A program made the translations under genes and the position numbers. The notes beneath the pieces are model-generated. The model saw only the letters and a list, made by a program, of their open reading frames with translations, had not been told where the DNA came from and did no database searches. Below, piece after piece: positions 15,171 through 23,288 of a stretch of DNA of 64,000 nt (position 1 is its first letter; each line of letters starts with the position of its first letter). The DNA is from Streptomyces sp. NRRL F-2580 (GTDB taxonomy: Bacteria > Actinomycetota > Actinomycetes > Streptomycetales > Streptomycetaceae), in assembly GCF_000720115.1 (NCBI RefSeq), contig NZ_JOIR01000006.1, forward strand, positions 1-64,000, given 5' to 3'.

Positions 15171-17648
15171 CTAGTCGGCACTGACGGCCGTCAGGTGCGT
15201 GGTGCCGTCGCGCAAGGCGGTGATGCGGACCTGCCCCGCGGGGAAGGAGTCCCTCCCGTTCGGGCCGGGTATCTGCGCGAACGGGGTCCAGGAGCCGTCC
15301 GGCTTCCTGATGTTGTGCCAGATCCGTCCGTCGAGCCCGACCGCCACGACCTGGGCGGAGCCGTCGGGCGTCCCCGCGATGCCGATGGCACTGGCCCCCA
15401 TGGTGGCCGAGGCGACGCCCCGCGGGGCCCGGAAACCGGACCAGGAGCCGTCGGGCCGCCGCGACTGGTGGTACACCATCCCGTCGAGCCCGATCGCGAG
15501 GACCTGGGACGAGCCGTCGGGCATGCCGGTGATCGCCAGGGCCGGGCCGGAGAACGTCGGGGCCCCGTTGGCGCCGGCCAGGCGTCCCCAGGCCGTCCAC
15601 GTGCCGTCCCGGCCGCGGACGCAGTGGTACATGGCCCCGTCCGTGCCGTAGCTGAGCAGCTGGGCTGATCCGTCGGGCATGGCGGTGATCGACACCTTCG
15701 TAGCGCCCCAGCGGCTCTTCGCGGTGAGGCCGGGCAGGGCCCGGAACCCGGGCAGCCCGCCGTCGGCGCGGCGCTGCTGGTGGTAGGTGGCACCGTCCGT
15801 GGCCGTCACCACGAGCTGGCACGTGCCGTCGGGGAAGGCGGCGATGTCCGCCTCCCGCACGGTGAACGCGGCCGAGCCGTCCGGTCCCGCGACGCGCTGC
15901 CAGGGCCGGACCGTGGCCTCCCCCCGTACGACCGTCAGCCACAGGCCGTTGTCGGCCGCGATGCCCAGCACCACGACGGAGCCGTCCGCCGTGCCGGCCG
16001 CGGCGCTCTGCACCCCGGCGAACGAGGCGGCGCCGGCGGCGGCACCCGGCAGCGGACGCATGCCGCTCCACGACCCGTCGGGGTGGCGCTCGGTGTGGAA
16101 GAGCACGCGCCGCTCGACGTCGTACGGGGGCAGTTGGGCCGAGTAGAACCACACCGGGTTGGTGAGGGCCACCAGTTGGTCCAGCGTGGTGGAGGCGGGC
16201 TTGGGCCGGCGCACCTCGGCCCGGGCGAACATGGAGGCCTTGCCCCAGCCGCGCCACCGCAGCTGACCCCTGCCGCTGCCGTCGATGCAGGTGGCGGCCA
16301 TGATGCCCCACTCGGTGTACAGCGTGGCGATGCTGTCCGGGGCGCCGGTCACGTTCAGGGTCACGTCGACGGCGTCGAAGAACGACAGGGGCAGTTCCTC
16401 GCCGGGACCGGCGACCGCCCCGCCCGCGCGGGCGGTGAAGTCCACGGTCACGGCCGCGGATTCGACGGCGTACGACCGGCCCAGGCGCAGCGCGTCCAGG
16501 ACGGCGGGCGTCGACAGGCTGGTGGCGCGCACCACGTTGTGGGGCCGTCCGACGGCGTCCGCAGGGCTGTGGGCGTCGCTGTTGCCGACGGCGGCGACCC
16601 GCTTGCCGAGGCAGAGCATGACGTGCCAGGCGGCGATGTTGGCGGCGTCGTCCAGGGTCCACGGTCCGTTCCACACCTCCAGGGCGTCCACGCGGTCGAG
16701 GCCGAACTCCCAGAAGGACCCTGCCGCCGGGGTGAGCGGGTGGGCGGCGATCGTGAGTCCGCCCAGACTGTGCACGCGCCGGGCGTGGCCGTCGAACACC
16801 CCCTGGTCCGCGGGGCCGTAGCGCCAGTCCACCCATTCGCCCTGGGGCAGGCCGACGGCCAGCCAGTGGCCGTGGCGGGTGGTGACCTCCTCCGCGTTGA
16901 CGACCAGCAGGTCCGTCGGGACGTTTCCGCGCCAGGTCACCCCGGTGGAGCTGGTGTTGTGGTCGGAGGTGGCGATGAAGTGCAGCCCCTCCTGGCGGGC
17001 GGCCGCGACGATCTCGTCCACCGTGCGCTTCCCGTCGGAATGCACGCTGTGCAGGTGCAGGTCGCCCCGGTACCAGCCGGGCCCCCGCCCGGCCACCGAG
17101 GTCGGCAGGATGTCGTACGGGGCCCGGGGCAGCGGGTCTCCGTGGTGCAGGGTGACGTCGACCTGCCAGTCCATGCCGCCGGCGGCGCCGACCATCGGCC
17201 CCAGGATGACGGACCAGCCGCCGGACCCGACGGGCCCGGGGACGTAGCCGGGGGTGGCGTCCGCCGCGGAGAGGGTGAACCCTGCCCGTTCGCCTCCCGA
17301 CCAGCCGCGGAAGCCGGACGGGCCGAAGATGCCGAGGTCCAGGACGCCGGCGGCGGCGTCGTGGGAGGTGGAGACGGAGATCCGTTGCACTCCGGCGGGC
17401 ACGTCGAAGCCGACGTACGCCCACTGGTCGTTGCCGTACGGGGAGTGTCCCTTGTAGGTGGTGGTCTCCGCGTCGGTCCCCCGGCCCCTGGTCGCGGCGT
17501 ACACGACCGGTGCGGGAACCAGTGCGGCGGCTCCGCCCGCGGCGAGCATGGCCCCCAATCGGAGCAGGGACCTGCGCTCGACACCCGGGCCGGGGCCAGG
17601 GACGGGGTCGTGTCCGGGCGCCGCGTTCGGGAGGTGTTCACTCGACAC
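15171..17648 (-). CDS. CehA/McbA-type PHP phosphoesterase with C-terminal lectin-like propeller, Tat-exported
   Basis: About 825 residues. The N-terminus carries a Tat-type signal, ERRSLLRLGAMLAAGG. A beta-sandwich region precedes a PHP domain with metal motifs GDLHLHSVHSDGKRT, TSDHNTSS and, further on, VGNSDAH. The last 350 residues hold six or seven units of about 50 residues around PDGSAQVLAIGLDGMVYH and DGSWSGF, resembling a PLL/tectonin-type propeller or sialidase-like repeats. PHP enzymes hydrolyse phosphoesters, while CehA and McbA hydrolyse carbamates. I chose GTG 17646-17648 with GGAG nine bases upstream. It follows the SDR gene by 89 bp on the same strand. A perfect CTTCACGTGAAG palindrome at 17661-17672 overlaps its ribosome binding region. 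Confidence 0.85.
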   Translation of the reverse strand: MSSEHLPNAAPGHDPVPGPGPGVERRSLLRLGAMLAAGGAAALVPAPVVYAATRGRGTDAETTTYKGHSPYGNDQWAYVGFDVPAGVQRISVSTSHDAAAGVLDLGIFGPSGFRGWSGGERAGFTLSAADATPGYVPGPVGSGGWSVILGPMVGAAGGMDWQVDVTLHHGDPLPRAPYDILPTSVAGRGPGWYRGDLHLHSVHSDGKRTVDEIVAAARQEGLHFIATSDHNTSSTGVTWRGNVPTDLLVVNAEEVTTRHGHWLAVGLPQGEWVDWRYGPADQGVFDGHARRVHSLGGLTIAAHPLTPAAGSFWEFGLDRVDALEVWNGPWTLDDAANIAAWHVMLCLGKRVAAVGNSDAHSPADAVGRPHNVVRATSLSTPAVLDALRLGRSYAVESAAVTVDFTARAGGAVAGPGEELPLSFFDAVDVTLNVTGAPDSIATLYTEWGIMAATCIDGSGRGQLRWRGWGKASMFARAEVRRPKPASTTLDQLVALTNPVWFYSAQLPPYDVERRVLFHTERHPDGSWSGMRPLPGAAAGAASFAGVQSAAAGTADGSVVVLGIAADNGLWLTVVRGEATVRPWQRVAGPDGSAAFTVREADIAAFPDGTCQLVVTATDGATYHQQRRADGGLPGFRALPGLTAKSRWGATKVSITAMPDGSAQLLSYGTDGAMYHCVRGRDGTWTAWGRLAGANGAPTFSGPALAITGMPDGSSQVLAIGLDGMVYHQSRRPDGSWSGFRAPRGVASATMGASAIGIAGTPDGSAQVVAVGLDGRIWHNIRKPDGSWTPFAQIPGPNGRDSFPAGQVRITALRDGTTHLTAVSAD

Positions 17649-17737
17649 AGCCGTGCTCTCCTTCACGTGAAGTGACAGGGAAGACGTGCGGGTGCGATGA
17701 GGTACGGATGGGATCGGCGTACGGGAGCGGTGACGGC

Positions 17738-18529
17738 CTAGCGGCGTGAGCGCTGGGCCTCGACGATCTGTCGCACGGAGCCGTCGACGTCCGCCCGGGC
17801 CTGGACCCGCTCGGCGAACCCGGGGAACTGCCCGGCGATGGCGCTCAGCAGCCGCAGCTCCAGCGGCGCCACGTTGACCTCGCACCGGTCGCGCCGGACG
17901 GCTCGTACGACGCCGTCGGCGACCTGGCCGGGGGTGACGGTCCTGATGCCGTTCGGGGTGGCGGCGCCGGTGGCGGCGAACATCCCGGCGTCGCGGACGA
18001 AGCCGGGCTGGACCAGGGACACCCCCACCCCCGTGCCCCTGAGCTCCTGGCGCAGGGCGAGGGCGAATCCCCGCAGCCCGAACTTCGTCGCGTTGTACAG
18101 GGAGGTCGACTTGGTCGCCGCCTTGCCGGAGATGGAACCGACCAGCACGATGTGGCCGCGGCCGCGAGCCACCATGTGCGCCGCGAGCAGCTGTGACAGC
18201 AGCACGGGCGCGCGCAGGTTGACGTCGAGGGCGCGGTCGAGCTGCTCCTCGGTGTAGTCCAGCAGGTTGCCGCTGGCGGGCAGGGCCGCGTTCGCGACGA
18301 GGACGTCCGTCTCGGCGCAGCTCTCGGCGAGGCCGACGACGTCGGAGCGGACGGCCAGGTCGGCGACCACCGTGCGGGCGCCGCAGGCCTCTGCTGTGGC
18401 CTTGAGGGCCTCCACCCGCCGCCCGGTGACGGTGAGACGGGCCCCCTGCGCGGTCAGACGTGAGGCGAGGGCGGCGCCGATGCCTCCGGTGGCCCCGGTG
18501 AGCAGAACGTTCGATCCGGATATGTCCAC
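17738..18529 (-). CDS. SDR family NAD(P)-dependent oxidoreductase
   Basis: A 263-residue short-chain dehydrogenase. The cofactor motif is LLTGATGGIGAALASRL, NAG is represented by VANAALPASG, the catalytic serine lies in LVGSISGKAATKS, and the YxxxK pair is YNATK. The extended C-terminus resembles YqjQ/DltE-like dehydrogenases of unknown substrate. GTG 18527-18529 was chosen because GGGAG precedes it. It is divergent from a TetR gene across a perfect 20-bp palindrome, so that regulator probably controls it, and the PHP phosphoesterase gene may be co-transcribed. Confidence 0.9.
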   Translation of the reverse strand: MDISGSNVLLTGATGGIGAALASRLTAQGARLTVTGRRVEALKATAEACGARTVVADLAVRSDVVGLAESCAETDVLVANAALPASGNLLDYTEEQLDRALDVNLRAPVLLSQLLAAHMVARGRGHIVLVGSISGKAATKSTSLYNATKFGLRGFALALRQELRGTGVGVSLVQPGFVRDAGMFAATGAATPNGIRTVTPGQVADGVVRAVRRDRCEVNVAPLELRLLSAIAGQFPGFAERVQARADVDGSVRQIVEAQRSRR

Positions 18530-18564
18530 GACGACTCCCGTGACTCCCGTGCGACGGCACTCTT

Positions 18565-18584
18565 CTGTTCGTTCGAACGAACAG
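18565..18584. promoter_or_regulatory. Perfect 20-bp palindromic operator
   Basis: CTGTTCGTTCGAACGAACAG is a perfect palindrome between the SDR start (18529) and the divergent TetR gene (18679). Its GTTCG/CGAAC arms are typical of TetR sites. Confidence 0.85.
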
Positions 18585-18678
18585 TAGGGATCGGGCTGCC
18601 GCCTGTCCACACCGCGGACGCCCCAACTCCCCTTGCCCGTCAGGGCCGACACGTCGTCCGATGGGGCAGAATGCCGAC

Positions 18679-19251
18679 ATGCCCCACGCTTCCGACACCC
18701 GCCAGAGCATCATCGACGCCGTGCTGCGGATCATCGGGCAGGACGGCATCGCCGCCGTCACCAACCGGAGGATCGCCAAGGAGGCGGCGGTATCCCTCGG
18801 GTCCGTCACCTACCACTTCGCCACCCAGCACGAGCTGTTGCGCGAGAGCCTGCTGCACTTCGTGGCCGAGGAGACCCGCCACTTCACGGCGCTGGCCGAC
18901 GCGTGCTCCGACGACCGCTTCGACATCGGGCAGGCGGCCGAGGTGGTGGCGCAGGTCGCGGGCGGCAACGCCTTCGACAGCCGGCACATCGCGCCGTTCG
19001 AGCTGTACGTCCAGGCGGGCCGCGACGAACGGCTGCGCGTCGCCGCGGCCGAGTGCTTCGCCGCCTACGACCTGCTGGCCACCCGGGTCCTGACCCAACT
19101 CGGCGTACCGGACCCGGAGCGCCTGGCGGGCGTGGCCGTCGCCCTGGTCTTCGGCCAGCAGCTGCGCCGGCTGGCGACCGGCGCCCCCGCCGAGGACCTG
19201 GTCGACACCCTGCTGGCCCTCACGAGGTTCACCCCGACGCAGACCCCGTAG
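18679..19251 (+). CDS. TetR family transcriptional regulator
   Basis: About 190 residues. The N-terminal domain reads RQSIIDAVLRIIGQDGIAAVT and NRRIAKEAAVSLGSVTYHF, an unmistakable TetR DNA-binding domain with the YHF end. The C-terminal part resembles the TetR_C_6-like dimerisation region (HIAPFELYVQAGRDERLRVA). ATG 18679 is preferred, but an in-frame ATG at 18661 is equally open, and neither has a strong ribosome binding site. It is divergent from the SDR gene with the 20-bp palindrome in the shared promoter. It is followed 56 bp later by the ADP-ribosylglycohydrolase gene. Confidence 0.9.
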   Translation: MPHASDTRQSIIDAVLRIIGQDGIAAVTNRRIAKEAAVSLGSVTYHFATQHELLRESLLHFVAEETRHFTALADACSDDRFDIGQAAEVVAQVAGGNAFDSRHIAPFELYVQAGRDERLRVAAAECFAAYDLLATRVLTQLGVPDPERLAGVAVALVFGQQLRRLATGAPAEDLVDTLLALTRFTPTQTP

Positions 19252-19307
19252 CCGAGCACGCCGAAATCGGAGTGCCGGGGCCGGCGTCTCCTTGTGATAC
19301 TGCTCCG

Positions 19308-20219
19308 ATGATCAATGTGCCTCCCGCCGCGCTGGACTCATTGTCCGGGCTCGCCTTCGGCGATGCCTTCGGTGACCGCTGGTTCGGCATCCTGCGCCGC
19401 GAAGGCCCGGCAGCCCTGGAGGCACGGATCCTGCCCCCGGAGCCGCTGTGGCGGTGGAGCGACGACACCGCCCAGGCGCTCGTCCTCGTCCGGGAGCTCG
19501 CCGAGGGCGGCGGCACCGTCGACCAGGACCGCCTCGCCCTGCGCCTCGCCGAGGCCTACGCCGACGACACGCACCGCGGCTACGGTGCCTCGATGCACGA
19601 CGTGCTCCGCCGGATCGGCGCGGGCGAGCCCTGGCGGGAGGTGGTCGGCGGGCAGTTCGGCGGCCAGGGTTCGTGGGGAAACGGCGCGGCCATGCGCGTC
19701 GCCCCGCTGGGCGCCTGGCACGCCGCCGACCTCGACGCCGTCGCCGAGCAGGCCGCCCGCCAGAGCGCGGTCTCGCACCACCACCCGGAGGCGGTCGCCG
19801 GGGCGGTGGCGGTGGCCCGCGCCGCGGCGCTGGCGACGCGCAGCCGGGGCGGGCCCGCGCCGGCCCGTGCGGACTTCCTCCGAGCGGTCGCCGCACGGCT
19901 CCCCGACAGCGACGTCCGGTCGGGAGTACGGATCGCGGCCCGGATGCCCGCCCGTACCTCGCTCCGGCACGCCGCGGAGGTCCTGGGCTCCGGCTACCGG
20001 ATGTCCGGGCCCGACACCGTCCCCTACGCCCTCTGGTGCGCGGCGGGACACCTCGACGACCTGCACGAGGGCCTGTGGTTCACCGTCGCCGGGCGCGGCG
20101 ACATCGACACGACGTGCGCCATCGCGGGCGGGGTGATCGCCGCTCGCACGGGCACCGCCACCCTCCCACCGGCCTGGCACGCAGCCCGCGAACCACTGCG
20201 CCCTGTCGGGCCGGAGTAG
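19308..20219 (+). CDS. ADP-ribosylglycohydrolase family protein
   Basis: A 303-residue all-helical hydrolase of the DraG/ARH family. The two dinuclear-metal motifs are present: LAFGDAFGDRW with WSDDTAQALV near the N-terminus, and GDIDTTCAIAGGVIAARTG near the C-terminus. The family removes ADP-ribose from proteins or processes related ribosides. Neither nitrogenase genes nor an ADP-ribosyltransferase are near, so its target is open. ATG 19308 lacks a strong ribosome binding site. It follows the TetR gene but may be independently transcribed. Confidence 0.92.
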   Translation: MINVPPAALDSLSGLAFGDAFGDRWFGILRREGPAALEARILPPEPLWRWSDDTAQALVLVRELAEGGGTVDQDRLALRLAEAYADDTHRGYGASMHDVLRRIGAGEPWREVVGGQFGGQGSWGNGAAMRVAPLGAWHAADLDAVAEQAARQSAVSHHHPEAVAGAVAVARAAALATRSRGGPAPARADFLRAVAARLPDSDVRSGVRIAARMPARTSLRHAAEVLGSGYRMSGPDTVPYALWCAAGHLDDLHEGLWFTVAGRGDIDTTCAIAGGVIAARTGTATLPPAWHAAREPLRPVGPE

Positions 20220-20280
20220 GAACGCGCGGGGTGTGACCGGGATCGGTGGTCGGCGCTCCGGCCGACGCCGTCCGCGTCGG

Positions 20281-20738
20281 TCAGTGGGTGCGGAAACTGC
20301 CGGTGTACACGTCCGTACGGTTCTGTGGTGCGTCGGAGTTGGTCTGGGTGAGCACCGCCCGTACTCCCTTGTCGTCCGCTACCAGGCCTTGGTAGTCGCC
20401 GAGGAAGTAGCCCCCGGCGAACGGTGCCTGCAGCCAGTCGAAGATCCGCGAGATGCGACGCTCGGTCCGGCGGTCCGGGTCCCCGTGCGGCAGGGTGGCC
20501 AGCTGGTAGGCGGTGGGCAGGGTGGTGGTGTCGCCCGGCTCGGGTGGCCGCGGCGCGCAGCAGTTTGGTGGGGTCGTTCGGGTCGACCTCCGGTACGGAG
20601 GTGTCCCGGGCCACGGTGACCGGGGCGCTCCAGGTTTCTCCGGCGTCGGTCGAGGTGACGATCTCGTAGCGGGCTTCGACGACGGTGCTCAGGTCGTCGG
20701 AGTAGGTGATCCGGTCGAAGAATACGTACGACGGGGAG
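20281..20738 (-). pseudogene. Remnant of a sialidase/BNR-repeat exo-glycosidase
   Basis: Minus-strand reading shows two pieces of one protein in different frames. The upstream piece includes SYVFFDRITYSDDLSTVV and VTSTDAGETWSAPVTVARDT, an Asp-box (SxDxGxTW). The downstream piece, ending at TGA 20281-20283, includes RISRIFDWLQAPFAGGYFLG and VRAVLTQTNSDAPQNRTD. The frame change lies near 20550. An in-frame TAG lies just upstream of the first piece and there is no start codon. It is the C-terminal third of a secreted sialidase-like propeller protein, truncated and frameshifted. Confidence 0.75.
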
Positions 20739-20761
20739 CAGGTCGACTAACCCCCAACAAG

Positions 20762-20790
20762 GCGCCCCGCAGCCACGCGCCGCGGGGCGC
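20762..20790. terminator. Terminator-like hairpin
   Basis: GCGCCCCGC (20762-20770) and GCGGGGCGC (20782-20790) form a perfect 9-bp stem with an 11-base loop. It lies downstream of the acyl-CoA dehydrogenase gene, which ends at 20852, and upstream of the sialidase remnant. Confidence 0.6.
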
Positions 20791-20851
20791 TCCGTGCCGT
20801 CGAAGTCCGCGGCCGCCCGAAGGACAAGCGGCAAGGCTTTGTCACAGGGCG

Positions 20852-22042
20852 TCAGCGGCGGACTCGGGGCATGCCCAGGCCGATCCAGGAGATGATCTCG
20901 CGCTGGATCTCGTTGTTGCCGCCGCCGAAGGTGAAGATGACGGCGCTGCGGTAGCCGCGTTCGAGCTCGCCGTGCAGGACCGCGCCGGCGGAGCCGTCCT
21001 TGAGGGAGCCGGCCGCGCCGACGATCTCCATGAGCCAGGCGTACGCGTCGCGCCGGGCCTCGGAGCCGTACACCTTGACCGCGGAGGCGTCCTGCGGGGT
21101 GAGGGTGCCGGCCTGGACGGCGTTCACCATCTGCCAGTTGAGCAGTTTCATCGCGTCGAGCCGGGCGTGGGTGCGCGCGAGGCGGCCGCGTACCCAGCCG
21201 AGGTCGATGACCCGGCGGCCGTCGGCGAGCTTGGTCGATGCGGCCCAGCGCTGGACGTCGTGGAGGGCGCGGATGGCCATGGTGCCGTGCGCGGCCAGGG
21301 TGACGCGCTCGTGGTTGAGCTGATTGGTGATCAGGCGCCAGCCCTTGTTCTCCTGGCCGACCCGGCGGCTCGCGGGGACGCGGATGTCCTCGTAGTGGCT
21401 GGCGGTGGTGTCGTGCGAGGCGAGGGTCTTGATCAGGGTCCAGGAGTAGCCGGGGTCGGAGGTCGGCACGAGCAGCATGGTGATGCCCTTGTGCGCGGGG
21501 GCGTCCGGGTCGGTGCGCACGGCGAGCCAGACCCAGTCGGCGGTGTCGCCGTTGGTGGTCCAGATCTTCTGGCCGTTGACGACGTAGGTGCCGCTCTCCT
21601 CGTCGCCCTCGCGGACGGCCTTGCACTTGAGCGCCGCGAGGTCGGTGCCGGCGTCGGGCTCGCTGTAGCCGATGGCGAAGTCGATCTCGCCCGCGAGGAT
21701 CTTCGGCAGGAAGTACGCCTTCTGCTCGTCGGTGCCGAACTGCATGATGGTCGGCCCGACCGTGTTGAGCGCCATCAGGGGCAGCGGTACGACGGCTTGC
21801 GCGGCCTCGTCGAAGAAGATGAACTGGTCCATCGGGGACATGCCGCGGCCGCCGTACTCCTTGGGCCAGCCGACCCCGAGCCAGCCGTCGGCGCCGAGCC
21901 GGCGGATCGTCTCCCGGTAGTAGCGCTTCTGGGCGGCCGGGTCCTCGTAGCGGGCGTAGACGTCGTCCGGTAGCAGCTCGGCGAAGTAGGCACGCAGCTC
22001 GGTGCGCAACTGCTGCTGCTCAGGCGTGTATTCGAGGTGCAC
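20852..22042 (-). CDS. Acyl-CoA dehydrogenase
   Basis: A 396-residue flavoenzyme. Diagnostic segments are FAIGYSEPDAGTDLAALKC (FAD and substrate contact), TYVVNGQKIWTTNGDTADW, the C-terminal-domain helices, and IFTFGGGNNEIQREIISW near the end, the conserved Gly-Gly-rich FAD-dimer motif. The length suits FadE proteins. Several relatives in Mycobacterium and Rhodococcus belong to steroid side-chain or ring catabolism. The GTG start at 22040-22042 has GGAGGGG upstream. A perfect match to the KstR operator consensus lies 54 bp upstream, which makes steroid or related lipid catabolism plausible, although no other such genes are here. Confidence 0.92.
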   Translation of the reverse strand: MHLEYTPEQQQLRTELRAYFAELLPDDVYARYEDPAAQKRYYRETIRRLGADGWLGVGWPKEYGGRGMSPMDQFIFFDEAAQAVVPLPLMALNTVGPTIMQFGTDEQKAYFLPKILAGEIDFAIGYSEPDAGTDLAALKCKAVREGDEESGTYVVNGQKIWTTNGDTADWVWLAVRTDPDAPAHKGITMLLVPTSDPGYSWTLIKTLASHDTTASHYEDIRVPASRRVGQENKGWRLITNQLNHERVTLAAHGTMAIRALHDVQRWAASTKLADGRRVIDLGWVRGRLARTHARLDAMKLLNWQMVNAVQAGTLTPQDASAVKVYGSEARRDAYAWLMEIVGAAGSLKDGSAGAVLHGELERGYRSAVIFTFGGGNNEIQREIISWIGLGMPRVRR

Positions 22043-22095
22043 GGCCCCTCCGGGAGTGTCGCGGTCCAGCCGGTTCGCTGTGGCGGCGGTCAGAG

Positions 22096-22109
22096 TAGAA
22101 CCAGTTTCA
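22096..22109. promoter_or_regulatory. KstR-like operator
   Basis: TAGAACCAGTTTCA matches the published KstR consensus TNNAACNNGTTNNA at all eight fixed positions. It sits between the divergent acyl-CoA dehydrogenase (start 22042) and DinB (start 22167) genes. KstR is the TetR-family repressor of cholesterol catabolism in mycobacteria and rhodococci. No kstR gene is in this window. Confidence 0.55.
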
Positions 22110-22166
22110 GAAATTAGGAAGGACCCGGGTGCCGTCGGCCGGGCGGCGGCGTTCATACTCTCGGCT

Positions 22167-22718
22167 ATGACGACCCCACGGAGCAGAGCGGAATTCTTCG
22201 TCGAGCCCGAGCGGGACGGCCGCTTCAGCGGCCCCGCCACCGGCGACGAACGGCGCATGCTGGCCGCCTTCCTGGCGGACCACCGCGCGACCCTGGAGCT
22301 GAAGTGCGCGGGCGTGGGAGAGGAGTTGGCGCGGCGGTCGATCGAACCGTCCACGCTCTCCCTGCTGGGGCTGGTCCGGCACCTCGCCGATGTGGAGCGC
22401 CGCTGGTTCCGGCAGGTCCTGGCGGGGCAGGACGCACCGCCGCTCTTCTCCTCCGCGGCCGATCCCGACGGGGACTTCGACGGCGCCGTGTCCGACCCCG
22501 CCGCCGTCGAGGCGGCCTGGGAGGCGTGGCGCACCGAGGTGGCCTTCGCCGAACGCTACGTCGCCGAGGCGCCCCACCTCGACGTCGAGGCCGTGGACGA
22601 GTGGCGCGGCAGGGTGTCCCTGCGCTGGGTCCTCATCCACATGGTCGAGGAGTACGCCCGCCACAACGGGCACGCCGACCTGCTCCGCGAGCGGATCGAC
22701 GGGGCCGTCGGCATCTGA
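22167..22718 (+). CDS. DinB family (DUF664) protein
   Basis: A 183-residue four-helix-bundle protein. Metal-ligand histidines are recognisable in GLVRHLADVERRWFRQVL and in HMVEEYARHNGHADLLRE, the family's C-terminal signature. DinB/YfiT-like proteins include mycothiol- and bacillithiol-dependent transferases, and Streptomyces makes mycothiol, so a thiol-transferase or detoxification role is possible. It is divergent from the acyl-CoA dehydrogenase gene, and the KstR-like site lies in the common promoter. It converges on the Tat-signal protein gene at 22738. Confidence 0.85.
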   Translation: MTTPRSRAEFFVEPERDGRFSGPATGDERRMLAAFLADHRATLELKCAGVGEELARRSIEPSTLSLLGLVRHLADVERRWFRQVLAGQDAPPLFSSAADPDGDFDGAVSDPAAVEAAWEAWRTEVAFAERYVAEAPHLDVEAVDEWRGRVSLRWVLIHMVEEYARHNGHADLLRERIDGAVGI

Positions 22719-22737
22719 GCCGCCGCCCCCCGGGCCG

Positions 22738-23265
22738 TCAGGTGTACAGGTACACGAGGTCGAAGTGGACGAGGTCCCGGGCCTCGTCGAGGTGGTACGC
22801 GCCCGAGGGACGGCCGTCCGACTGCGGGCGGTTCACGTACTCGTCGAACTGCGGGCTGTGCTGCCAGGCGGCGTCGGCGGGCACGTACTTCTCCAGCGGG
22901 GCCGGCAGCGCGGACGTGGGTACGGTGGGCGTGAAGGCGTACTCGGCGTTGCGCACGATCGCGGCCGCGCCGCCGGCCGCGAGGCGGGCGACACCGACGA
23001 GGCGGATCCGGGAGTCCGGGCTCGGGATGGTCCGGTCCCCGGGGCTCTCGTCCATGTCGTAGCCCAGCCAGTGCGCCTCGGTCAGCTCGCCCACGTACGT
23101 CCCGAAGCGGGACTTCAGCGGGTCGAGGTCGGTGCGGACCCGGACCTTGGCCGGGTTCGGCTCCGGCCACGCGGCGTACGTGGTGAGCCCTCCTGCGGCG
23201 AGCAGGGGCAGGCCGGCGATCAGCAGGAACCTGCGCCGATTCGTACGTCCGGACTGTGCTTCCAC
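22738..23265 (-). CDS. Exported protein of unknown function (Tat-type signal)
   Basis: A 175-residue protein that I do not recognise. The N-terminus, TNRRRFLLIAGLPLLAAGGL, looks like a Tat or lipoprotein-like export signal but lacks a clear lipobox cysteine. The mature part has no cysteine and no obvious motif, with WLGYDMDES and YHLDEARDLVHFDLVYLYT at the end. It begins with GTG 23263-23265, only 23 bp after the aldolase stop, so it is probably the third gene of the SIS, aldolase, exported-protein operon. Confidence 0.75.
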   Translation of the reverse strand: MEAQSGRTNRRRFLLIAGLPLLAAGGLTTYAAWPEPNPAKVRVRTDLDPLKSRFGTYVGELTEAHWLGYDMDESPGDRTIPSPDSRIRLVGVARLAAGGAAAIVRNAEYAFTPTVPTSALPAPLEKYVPADAAWQHSPQFDEYVNRPQSDGRPSGAYHLDEARDLVHFDLVYLYT

Positions 23266-23288
23266 GACCGTCCCGCCCCCGTGCCCCG

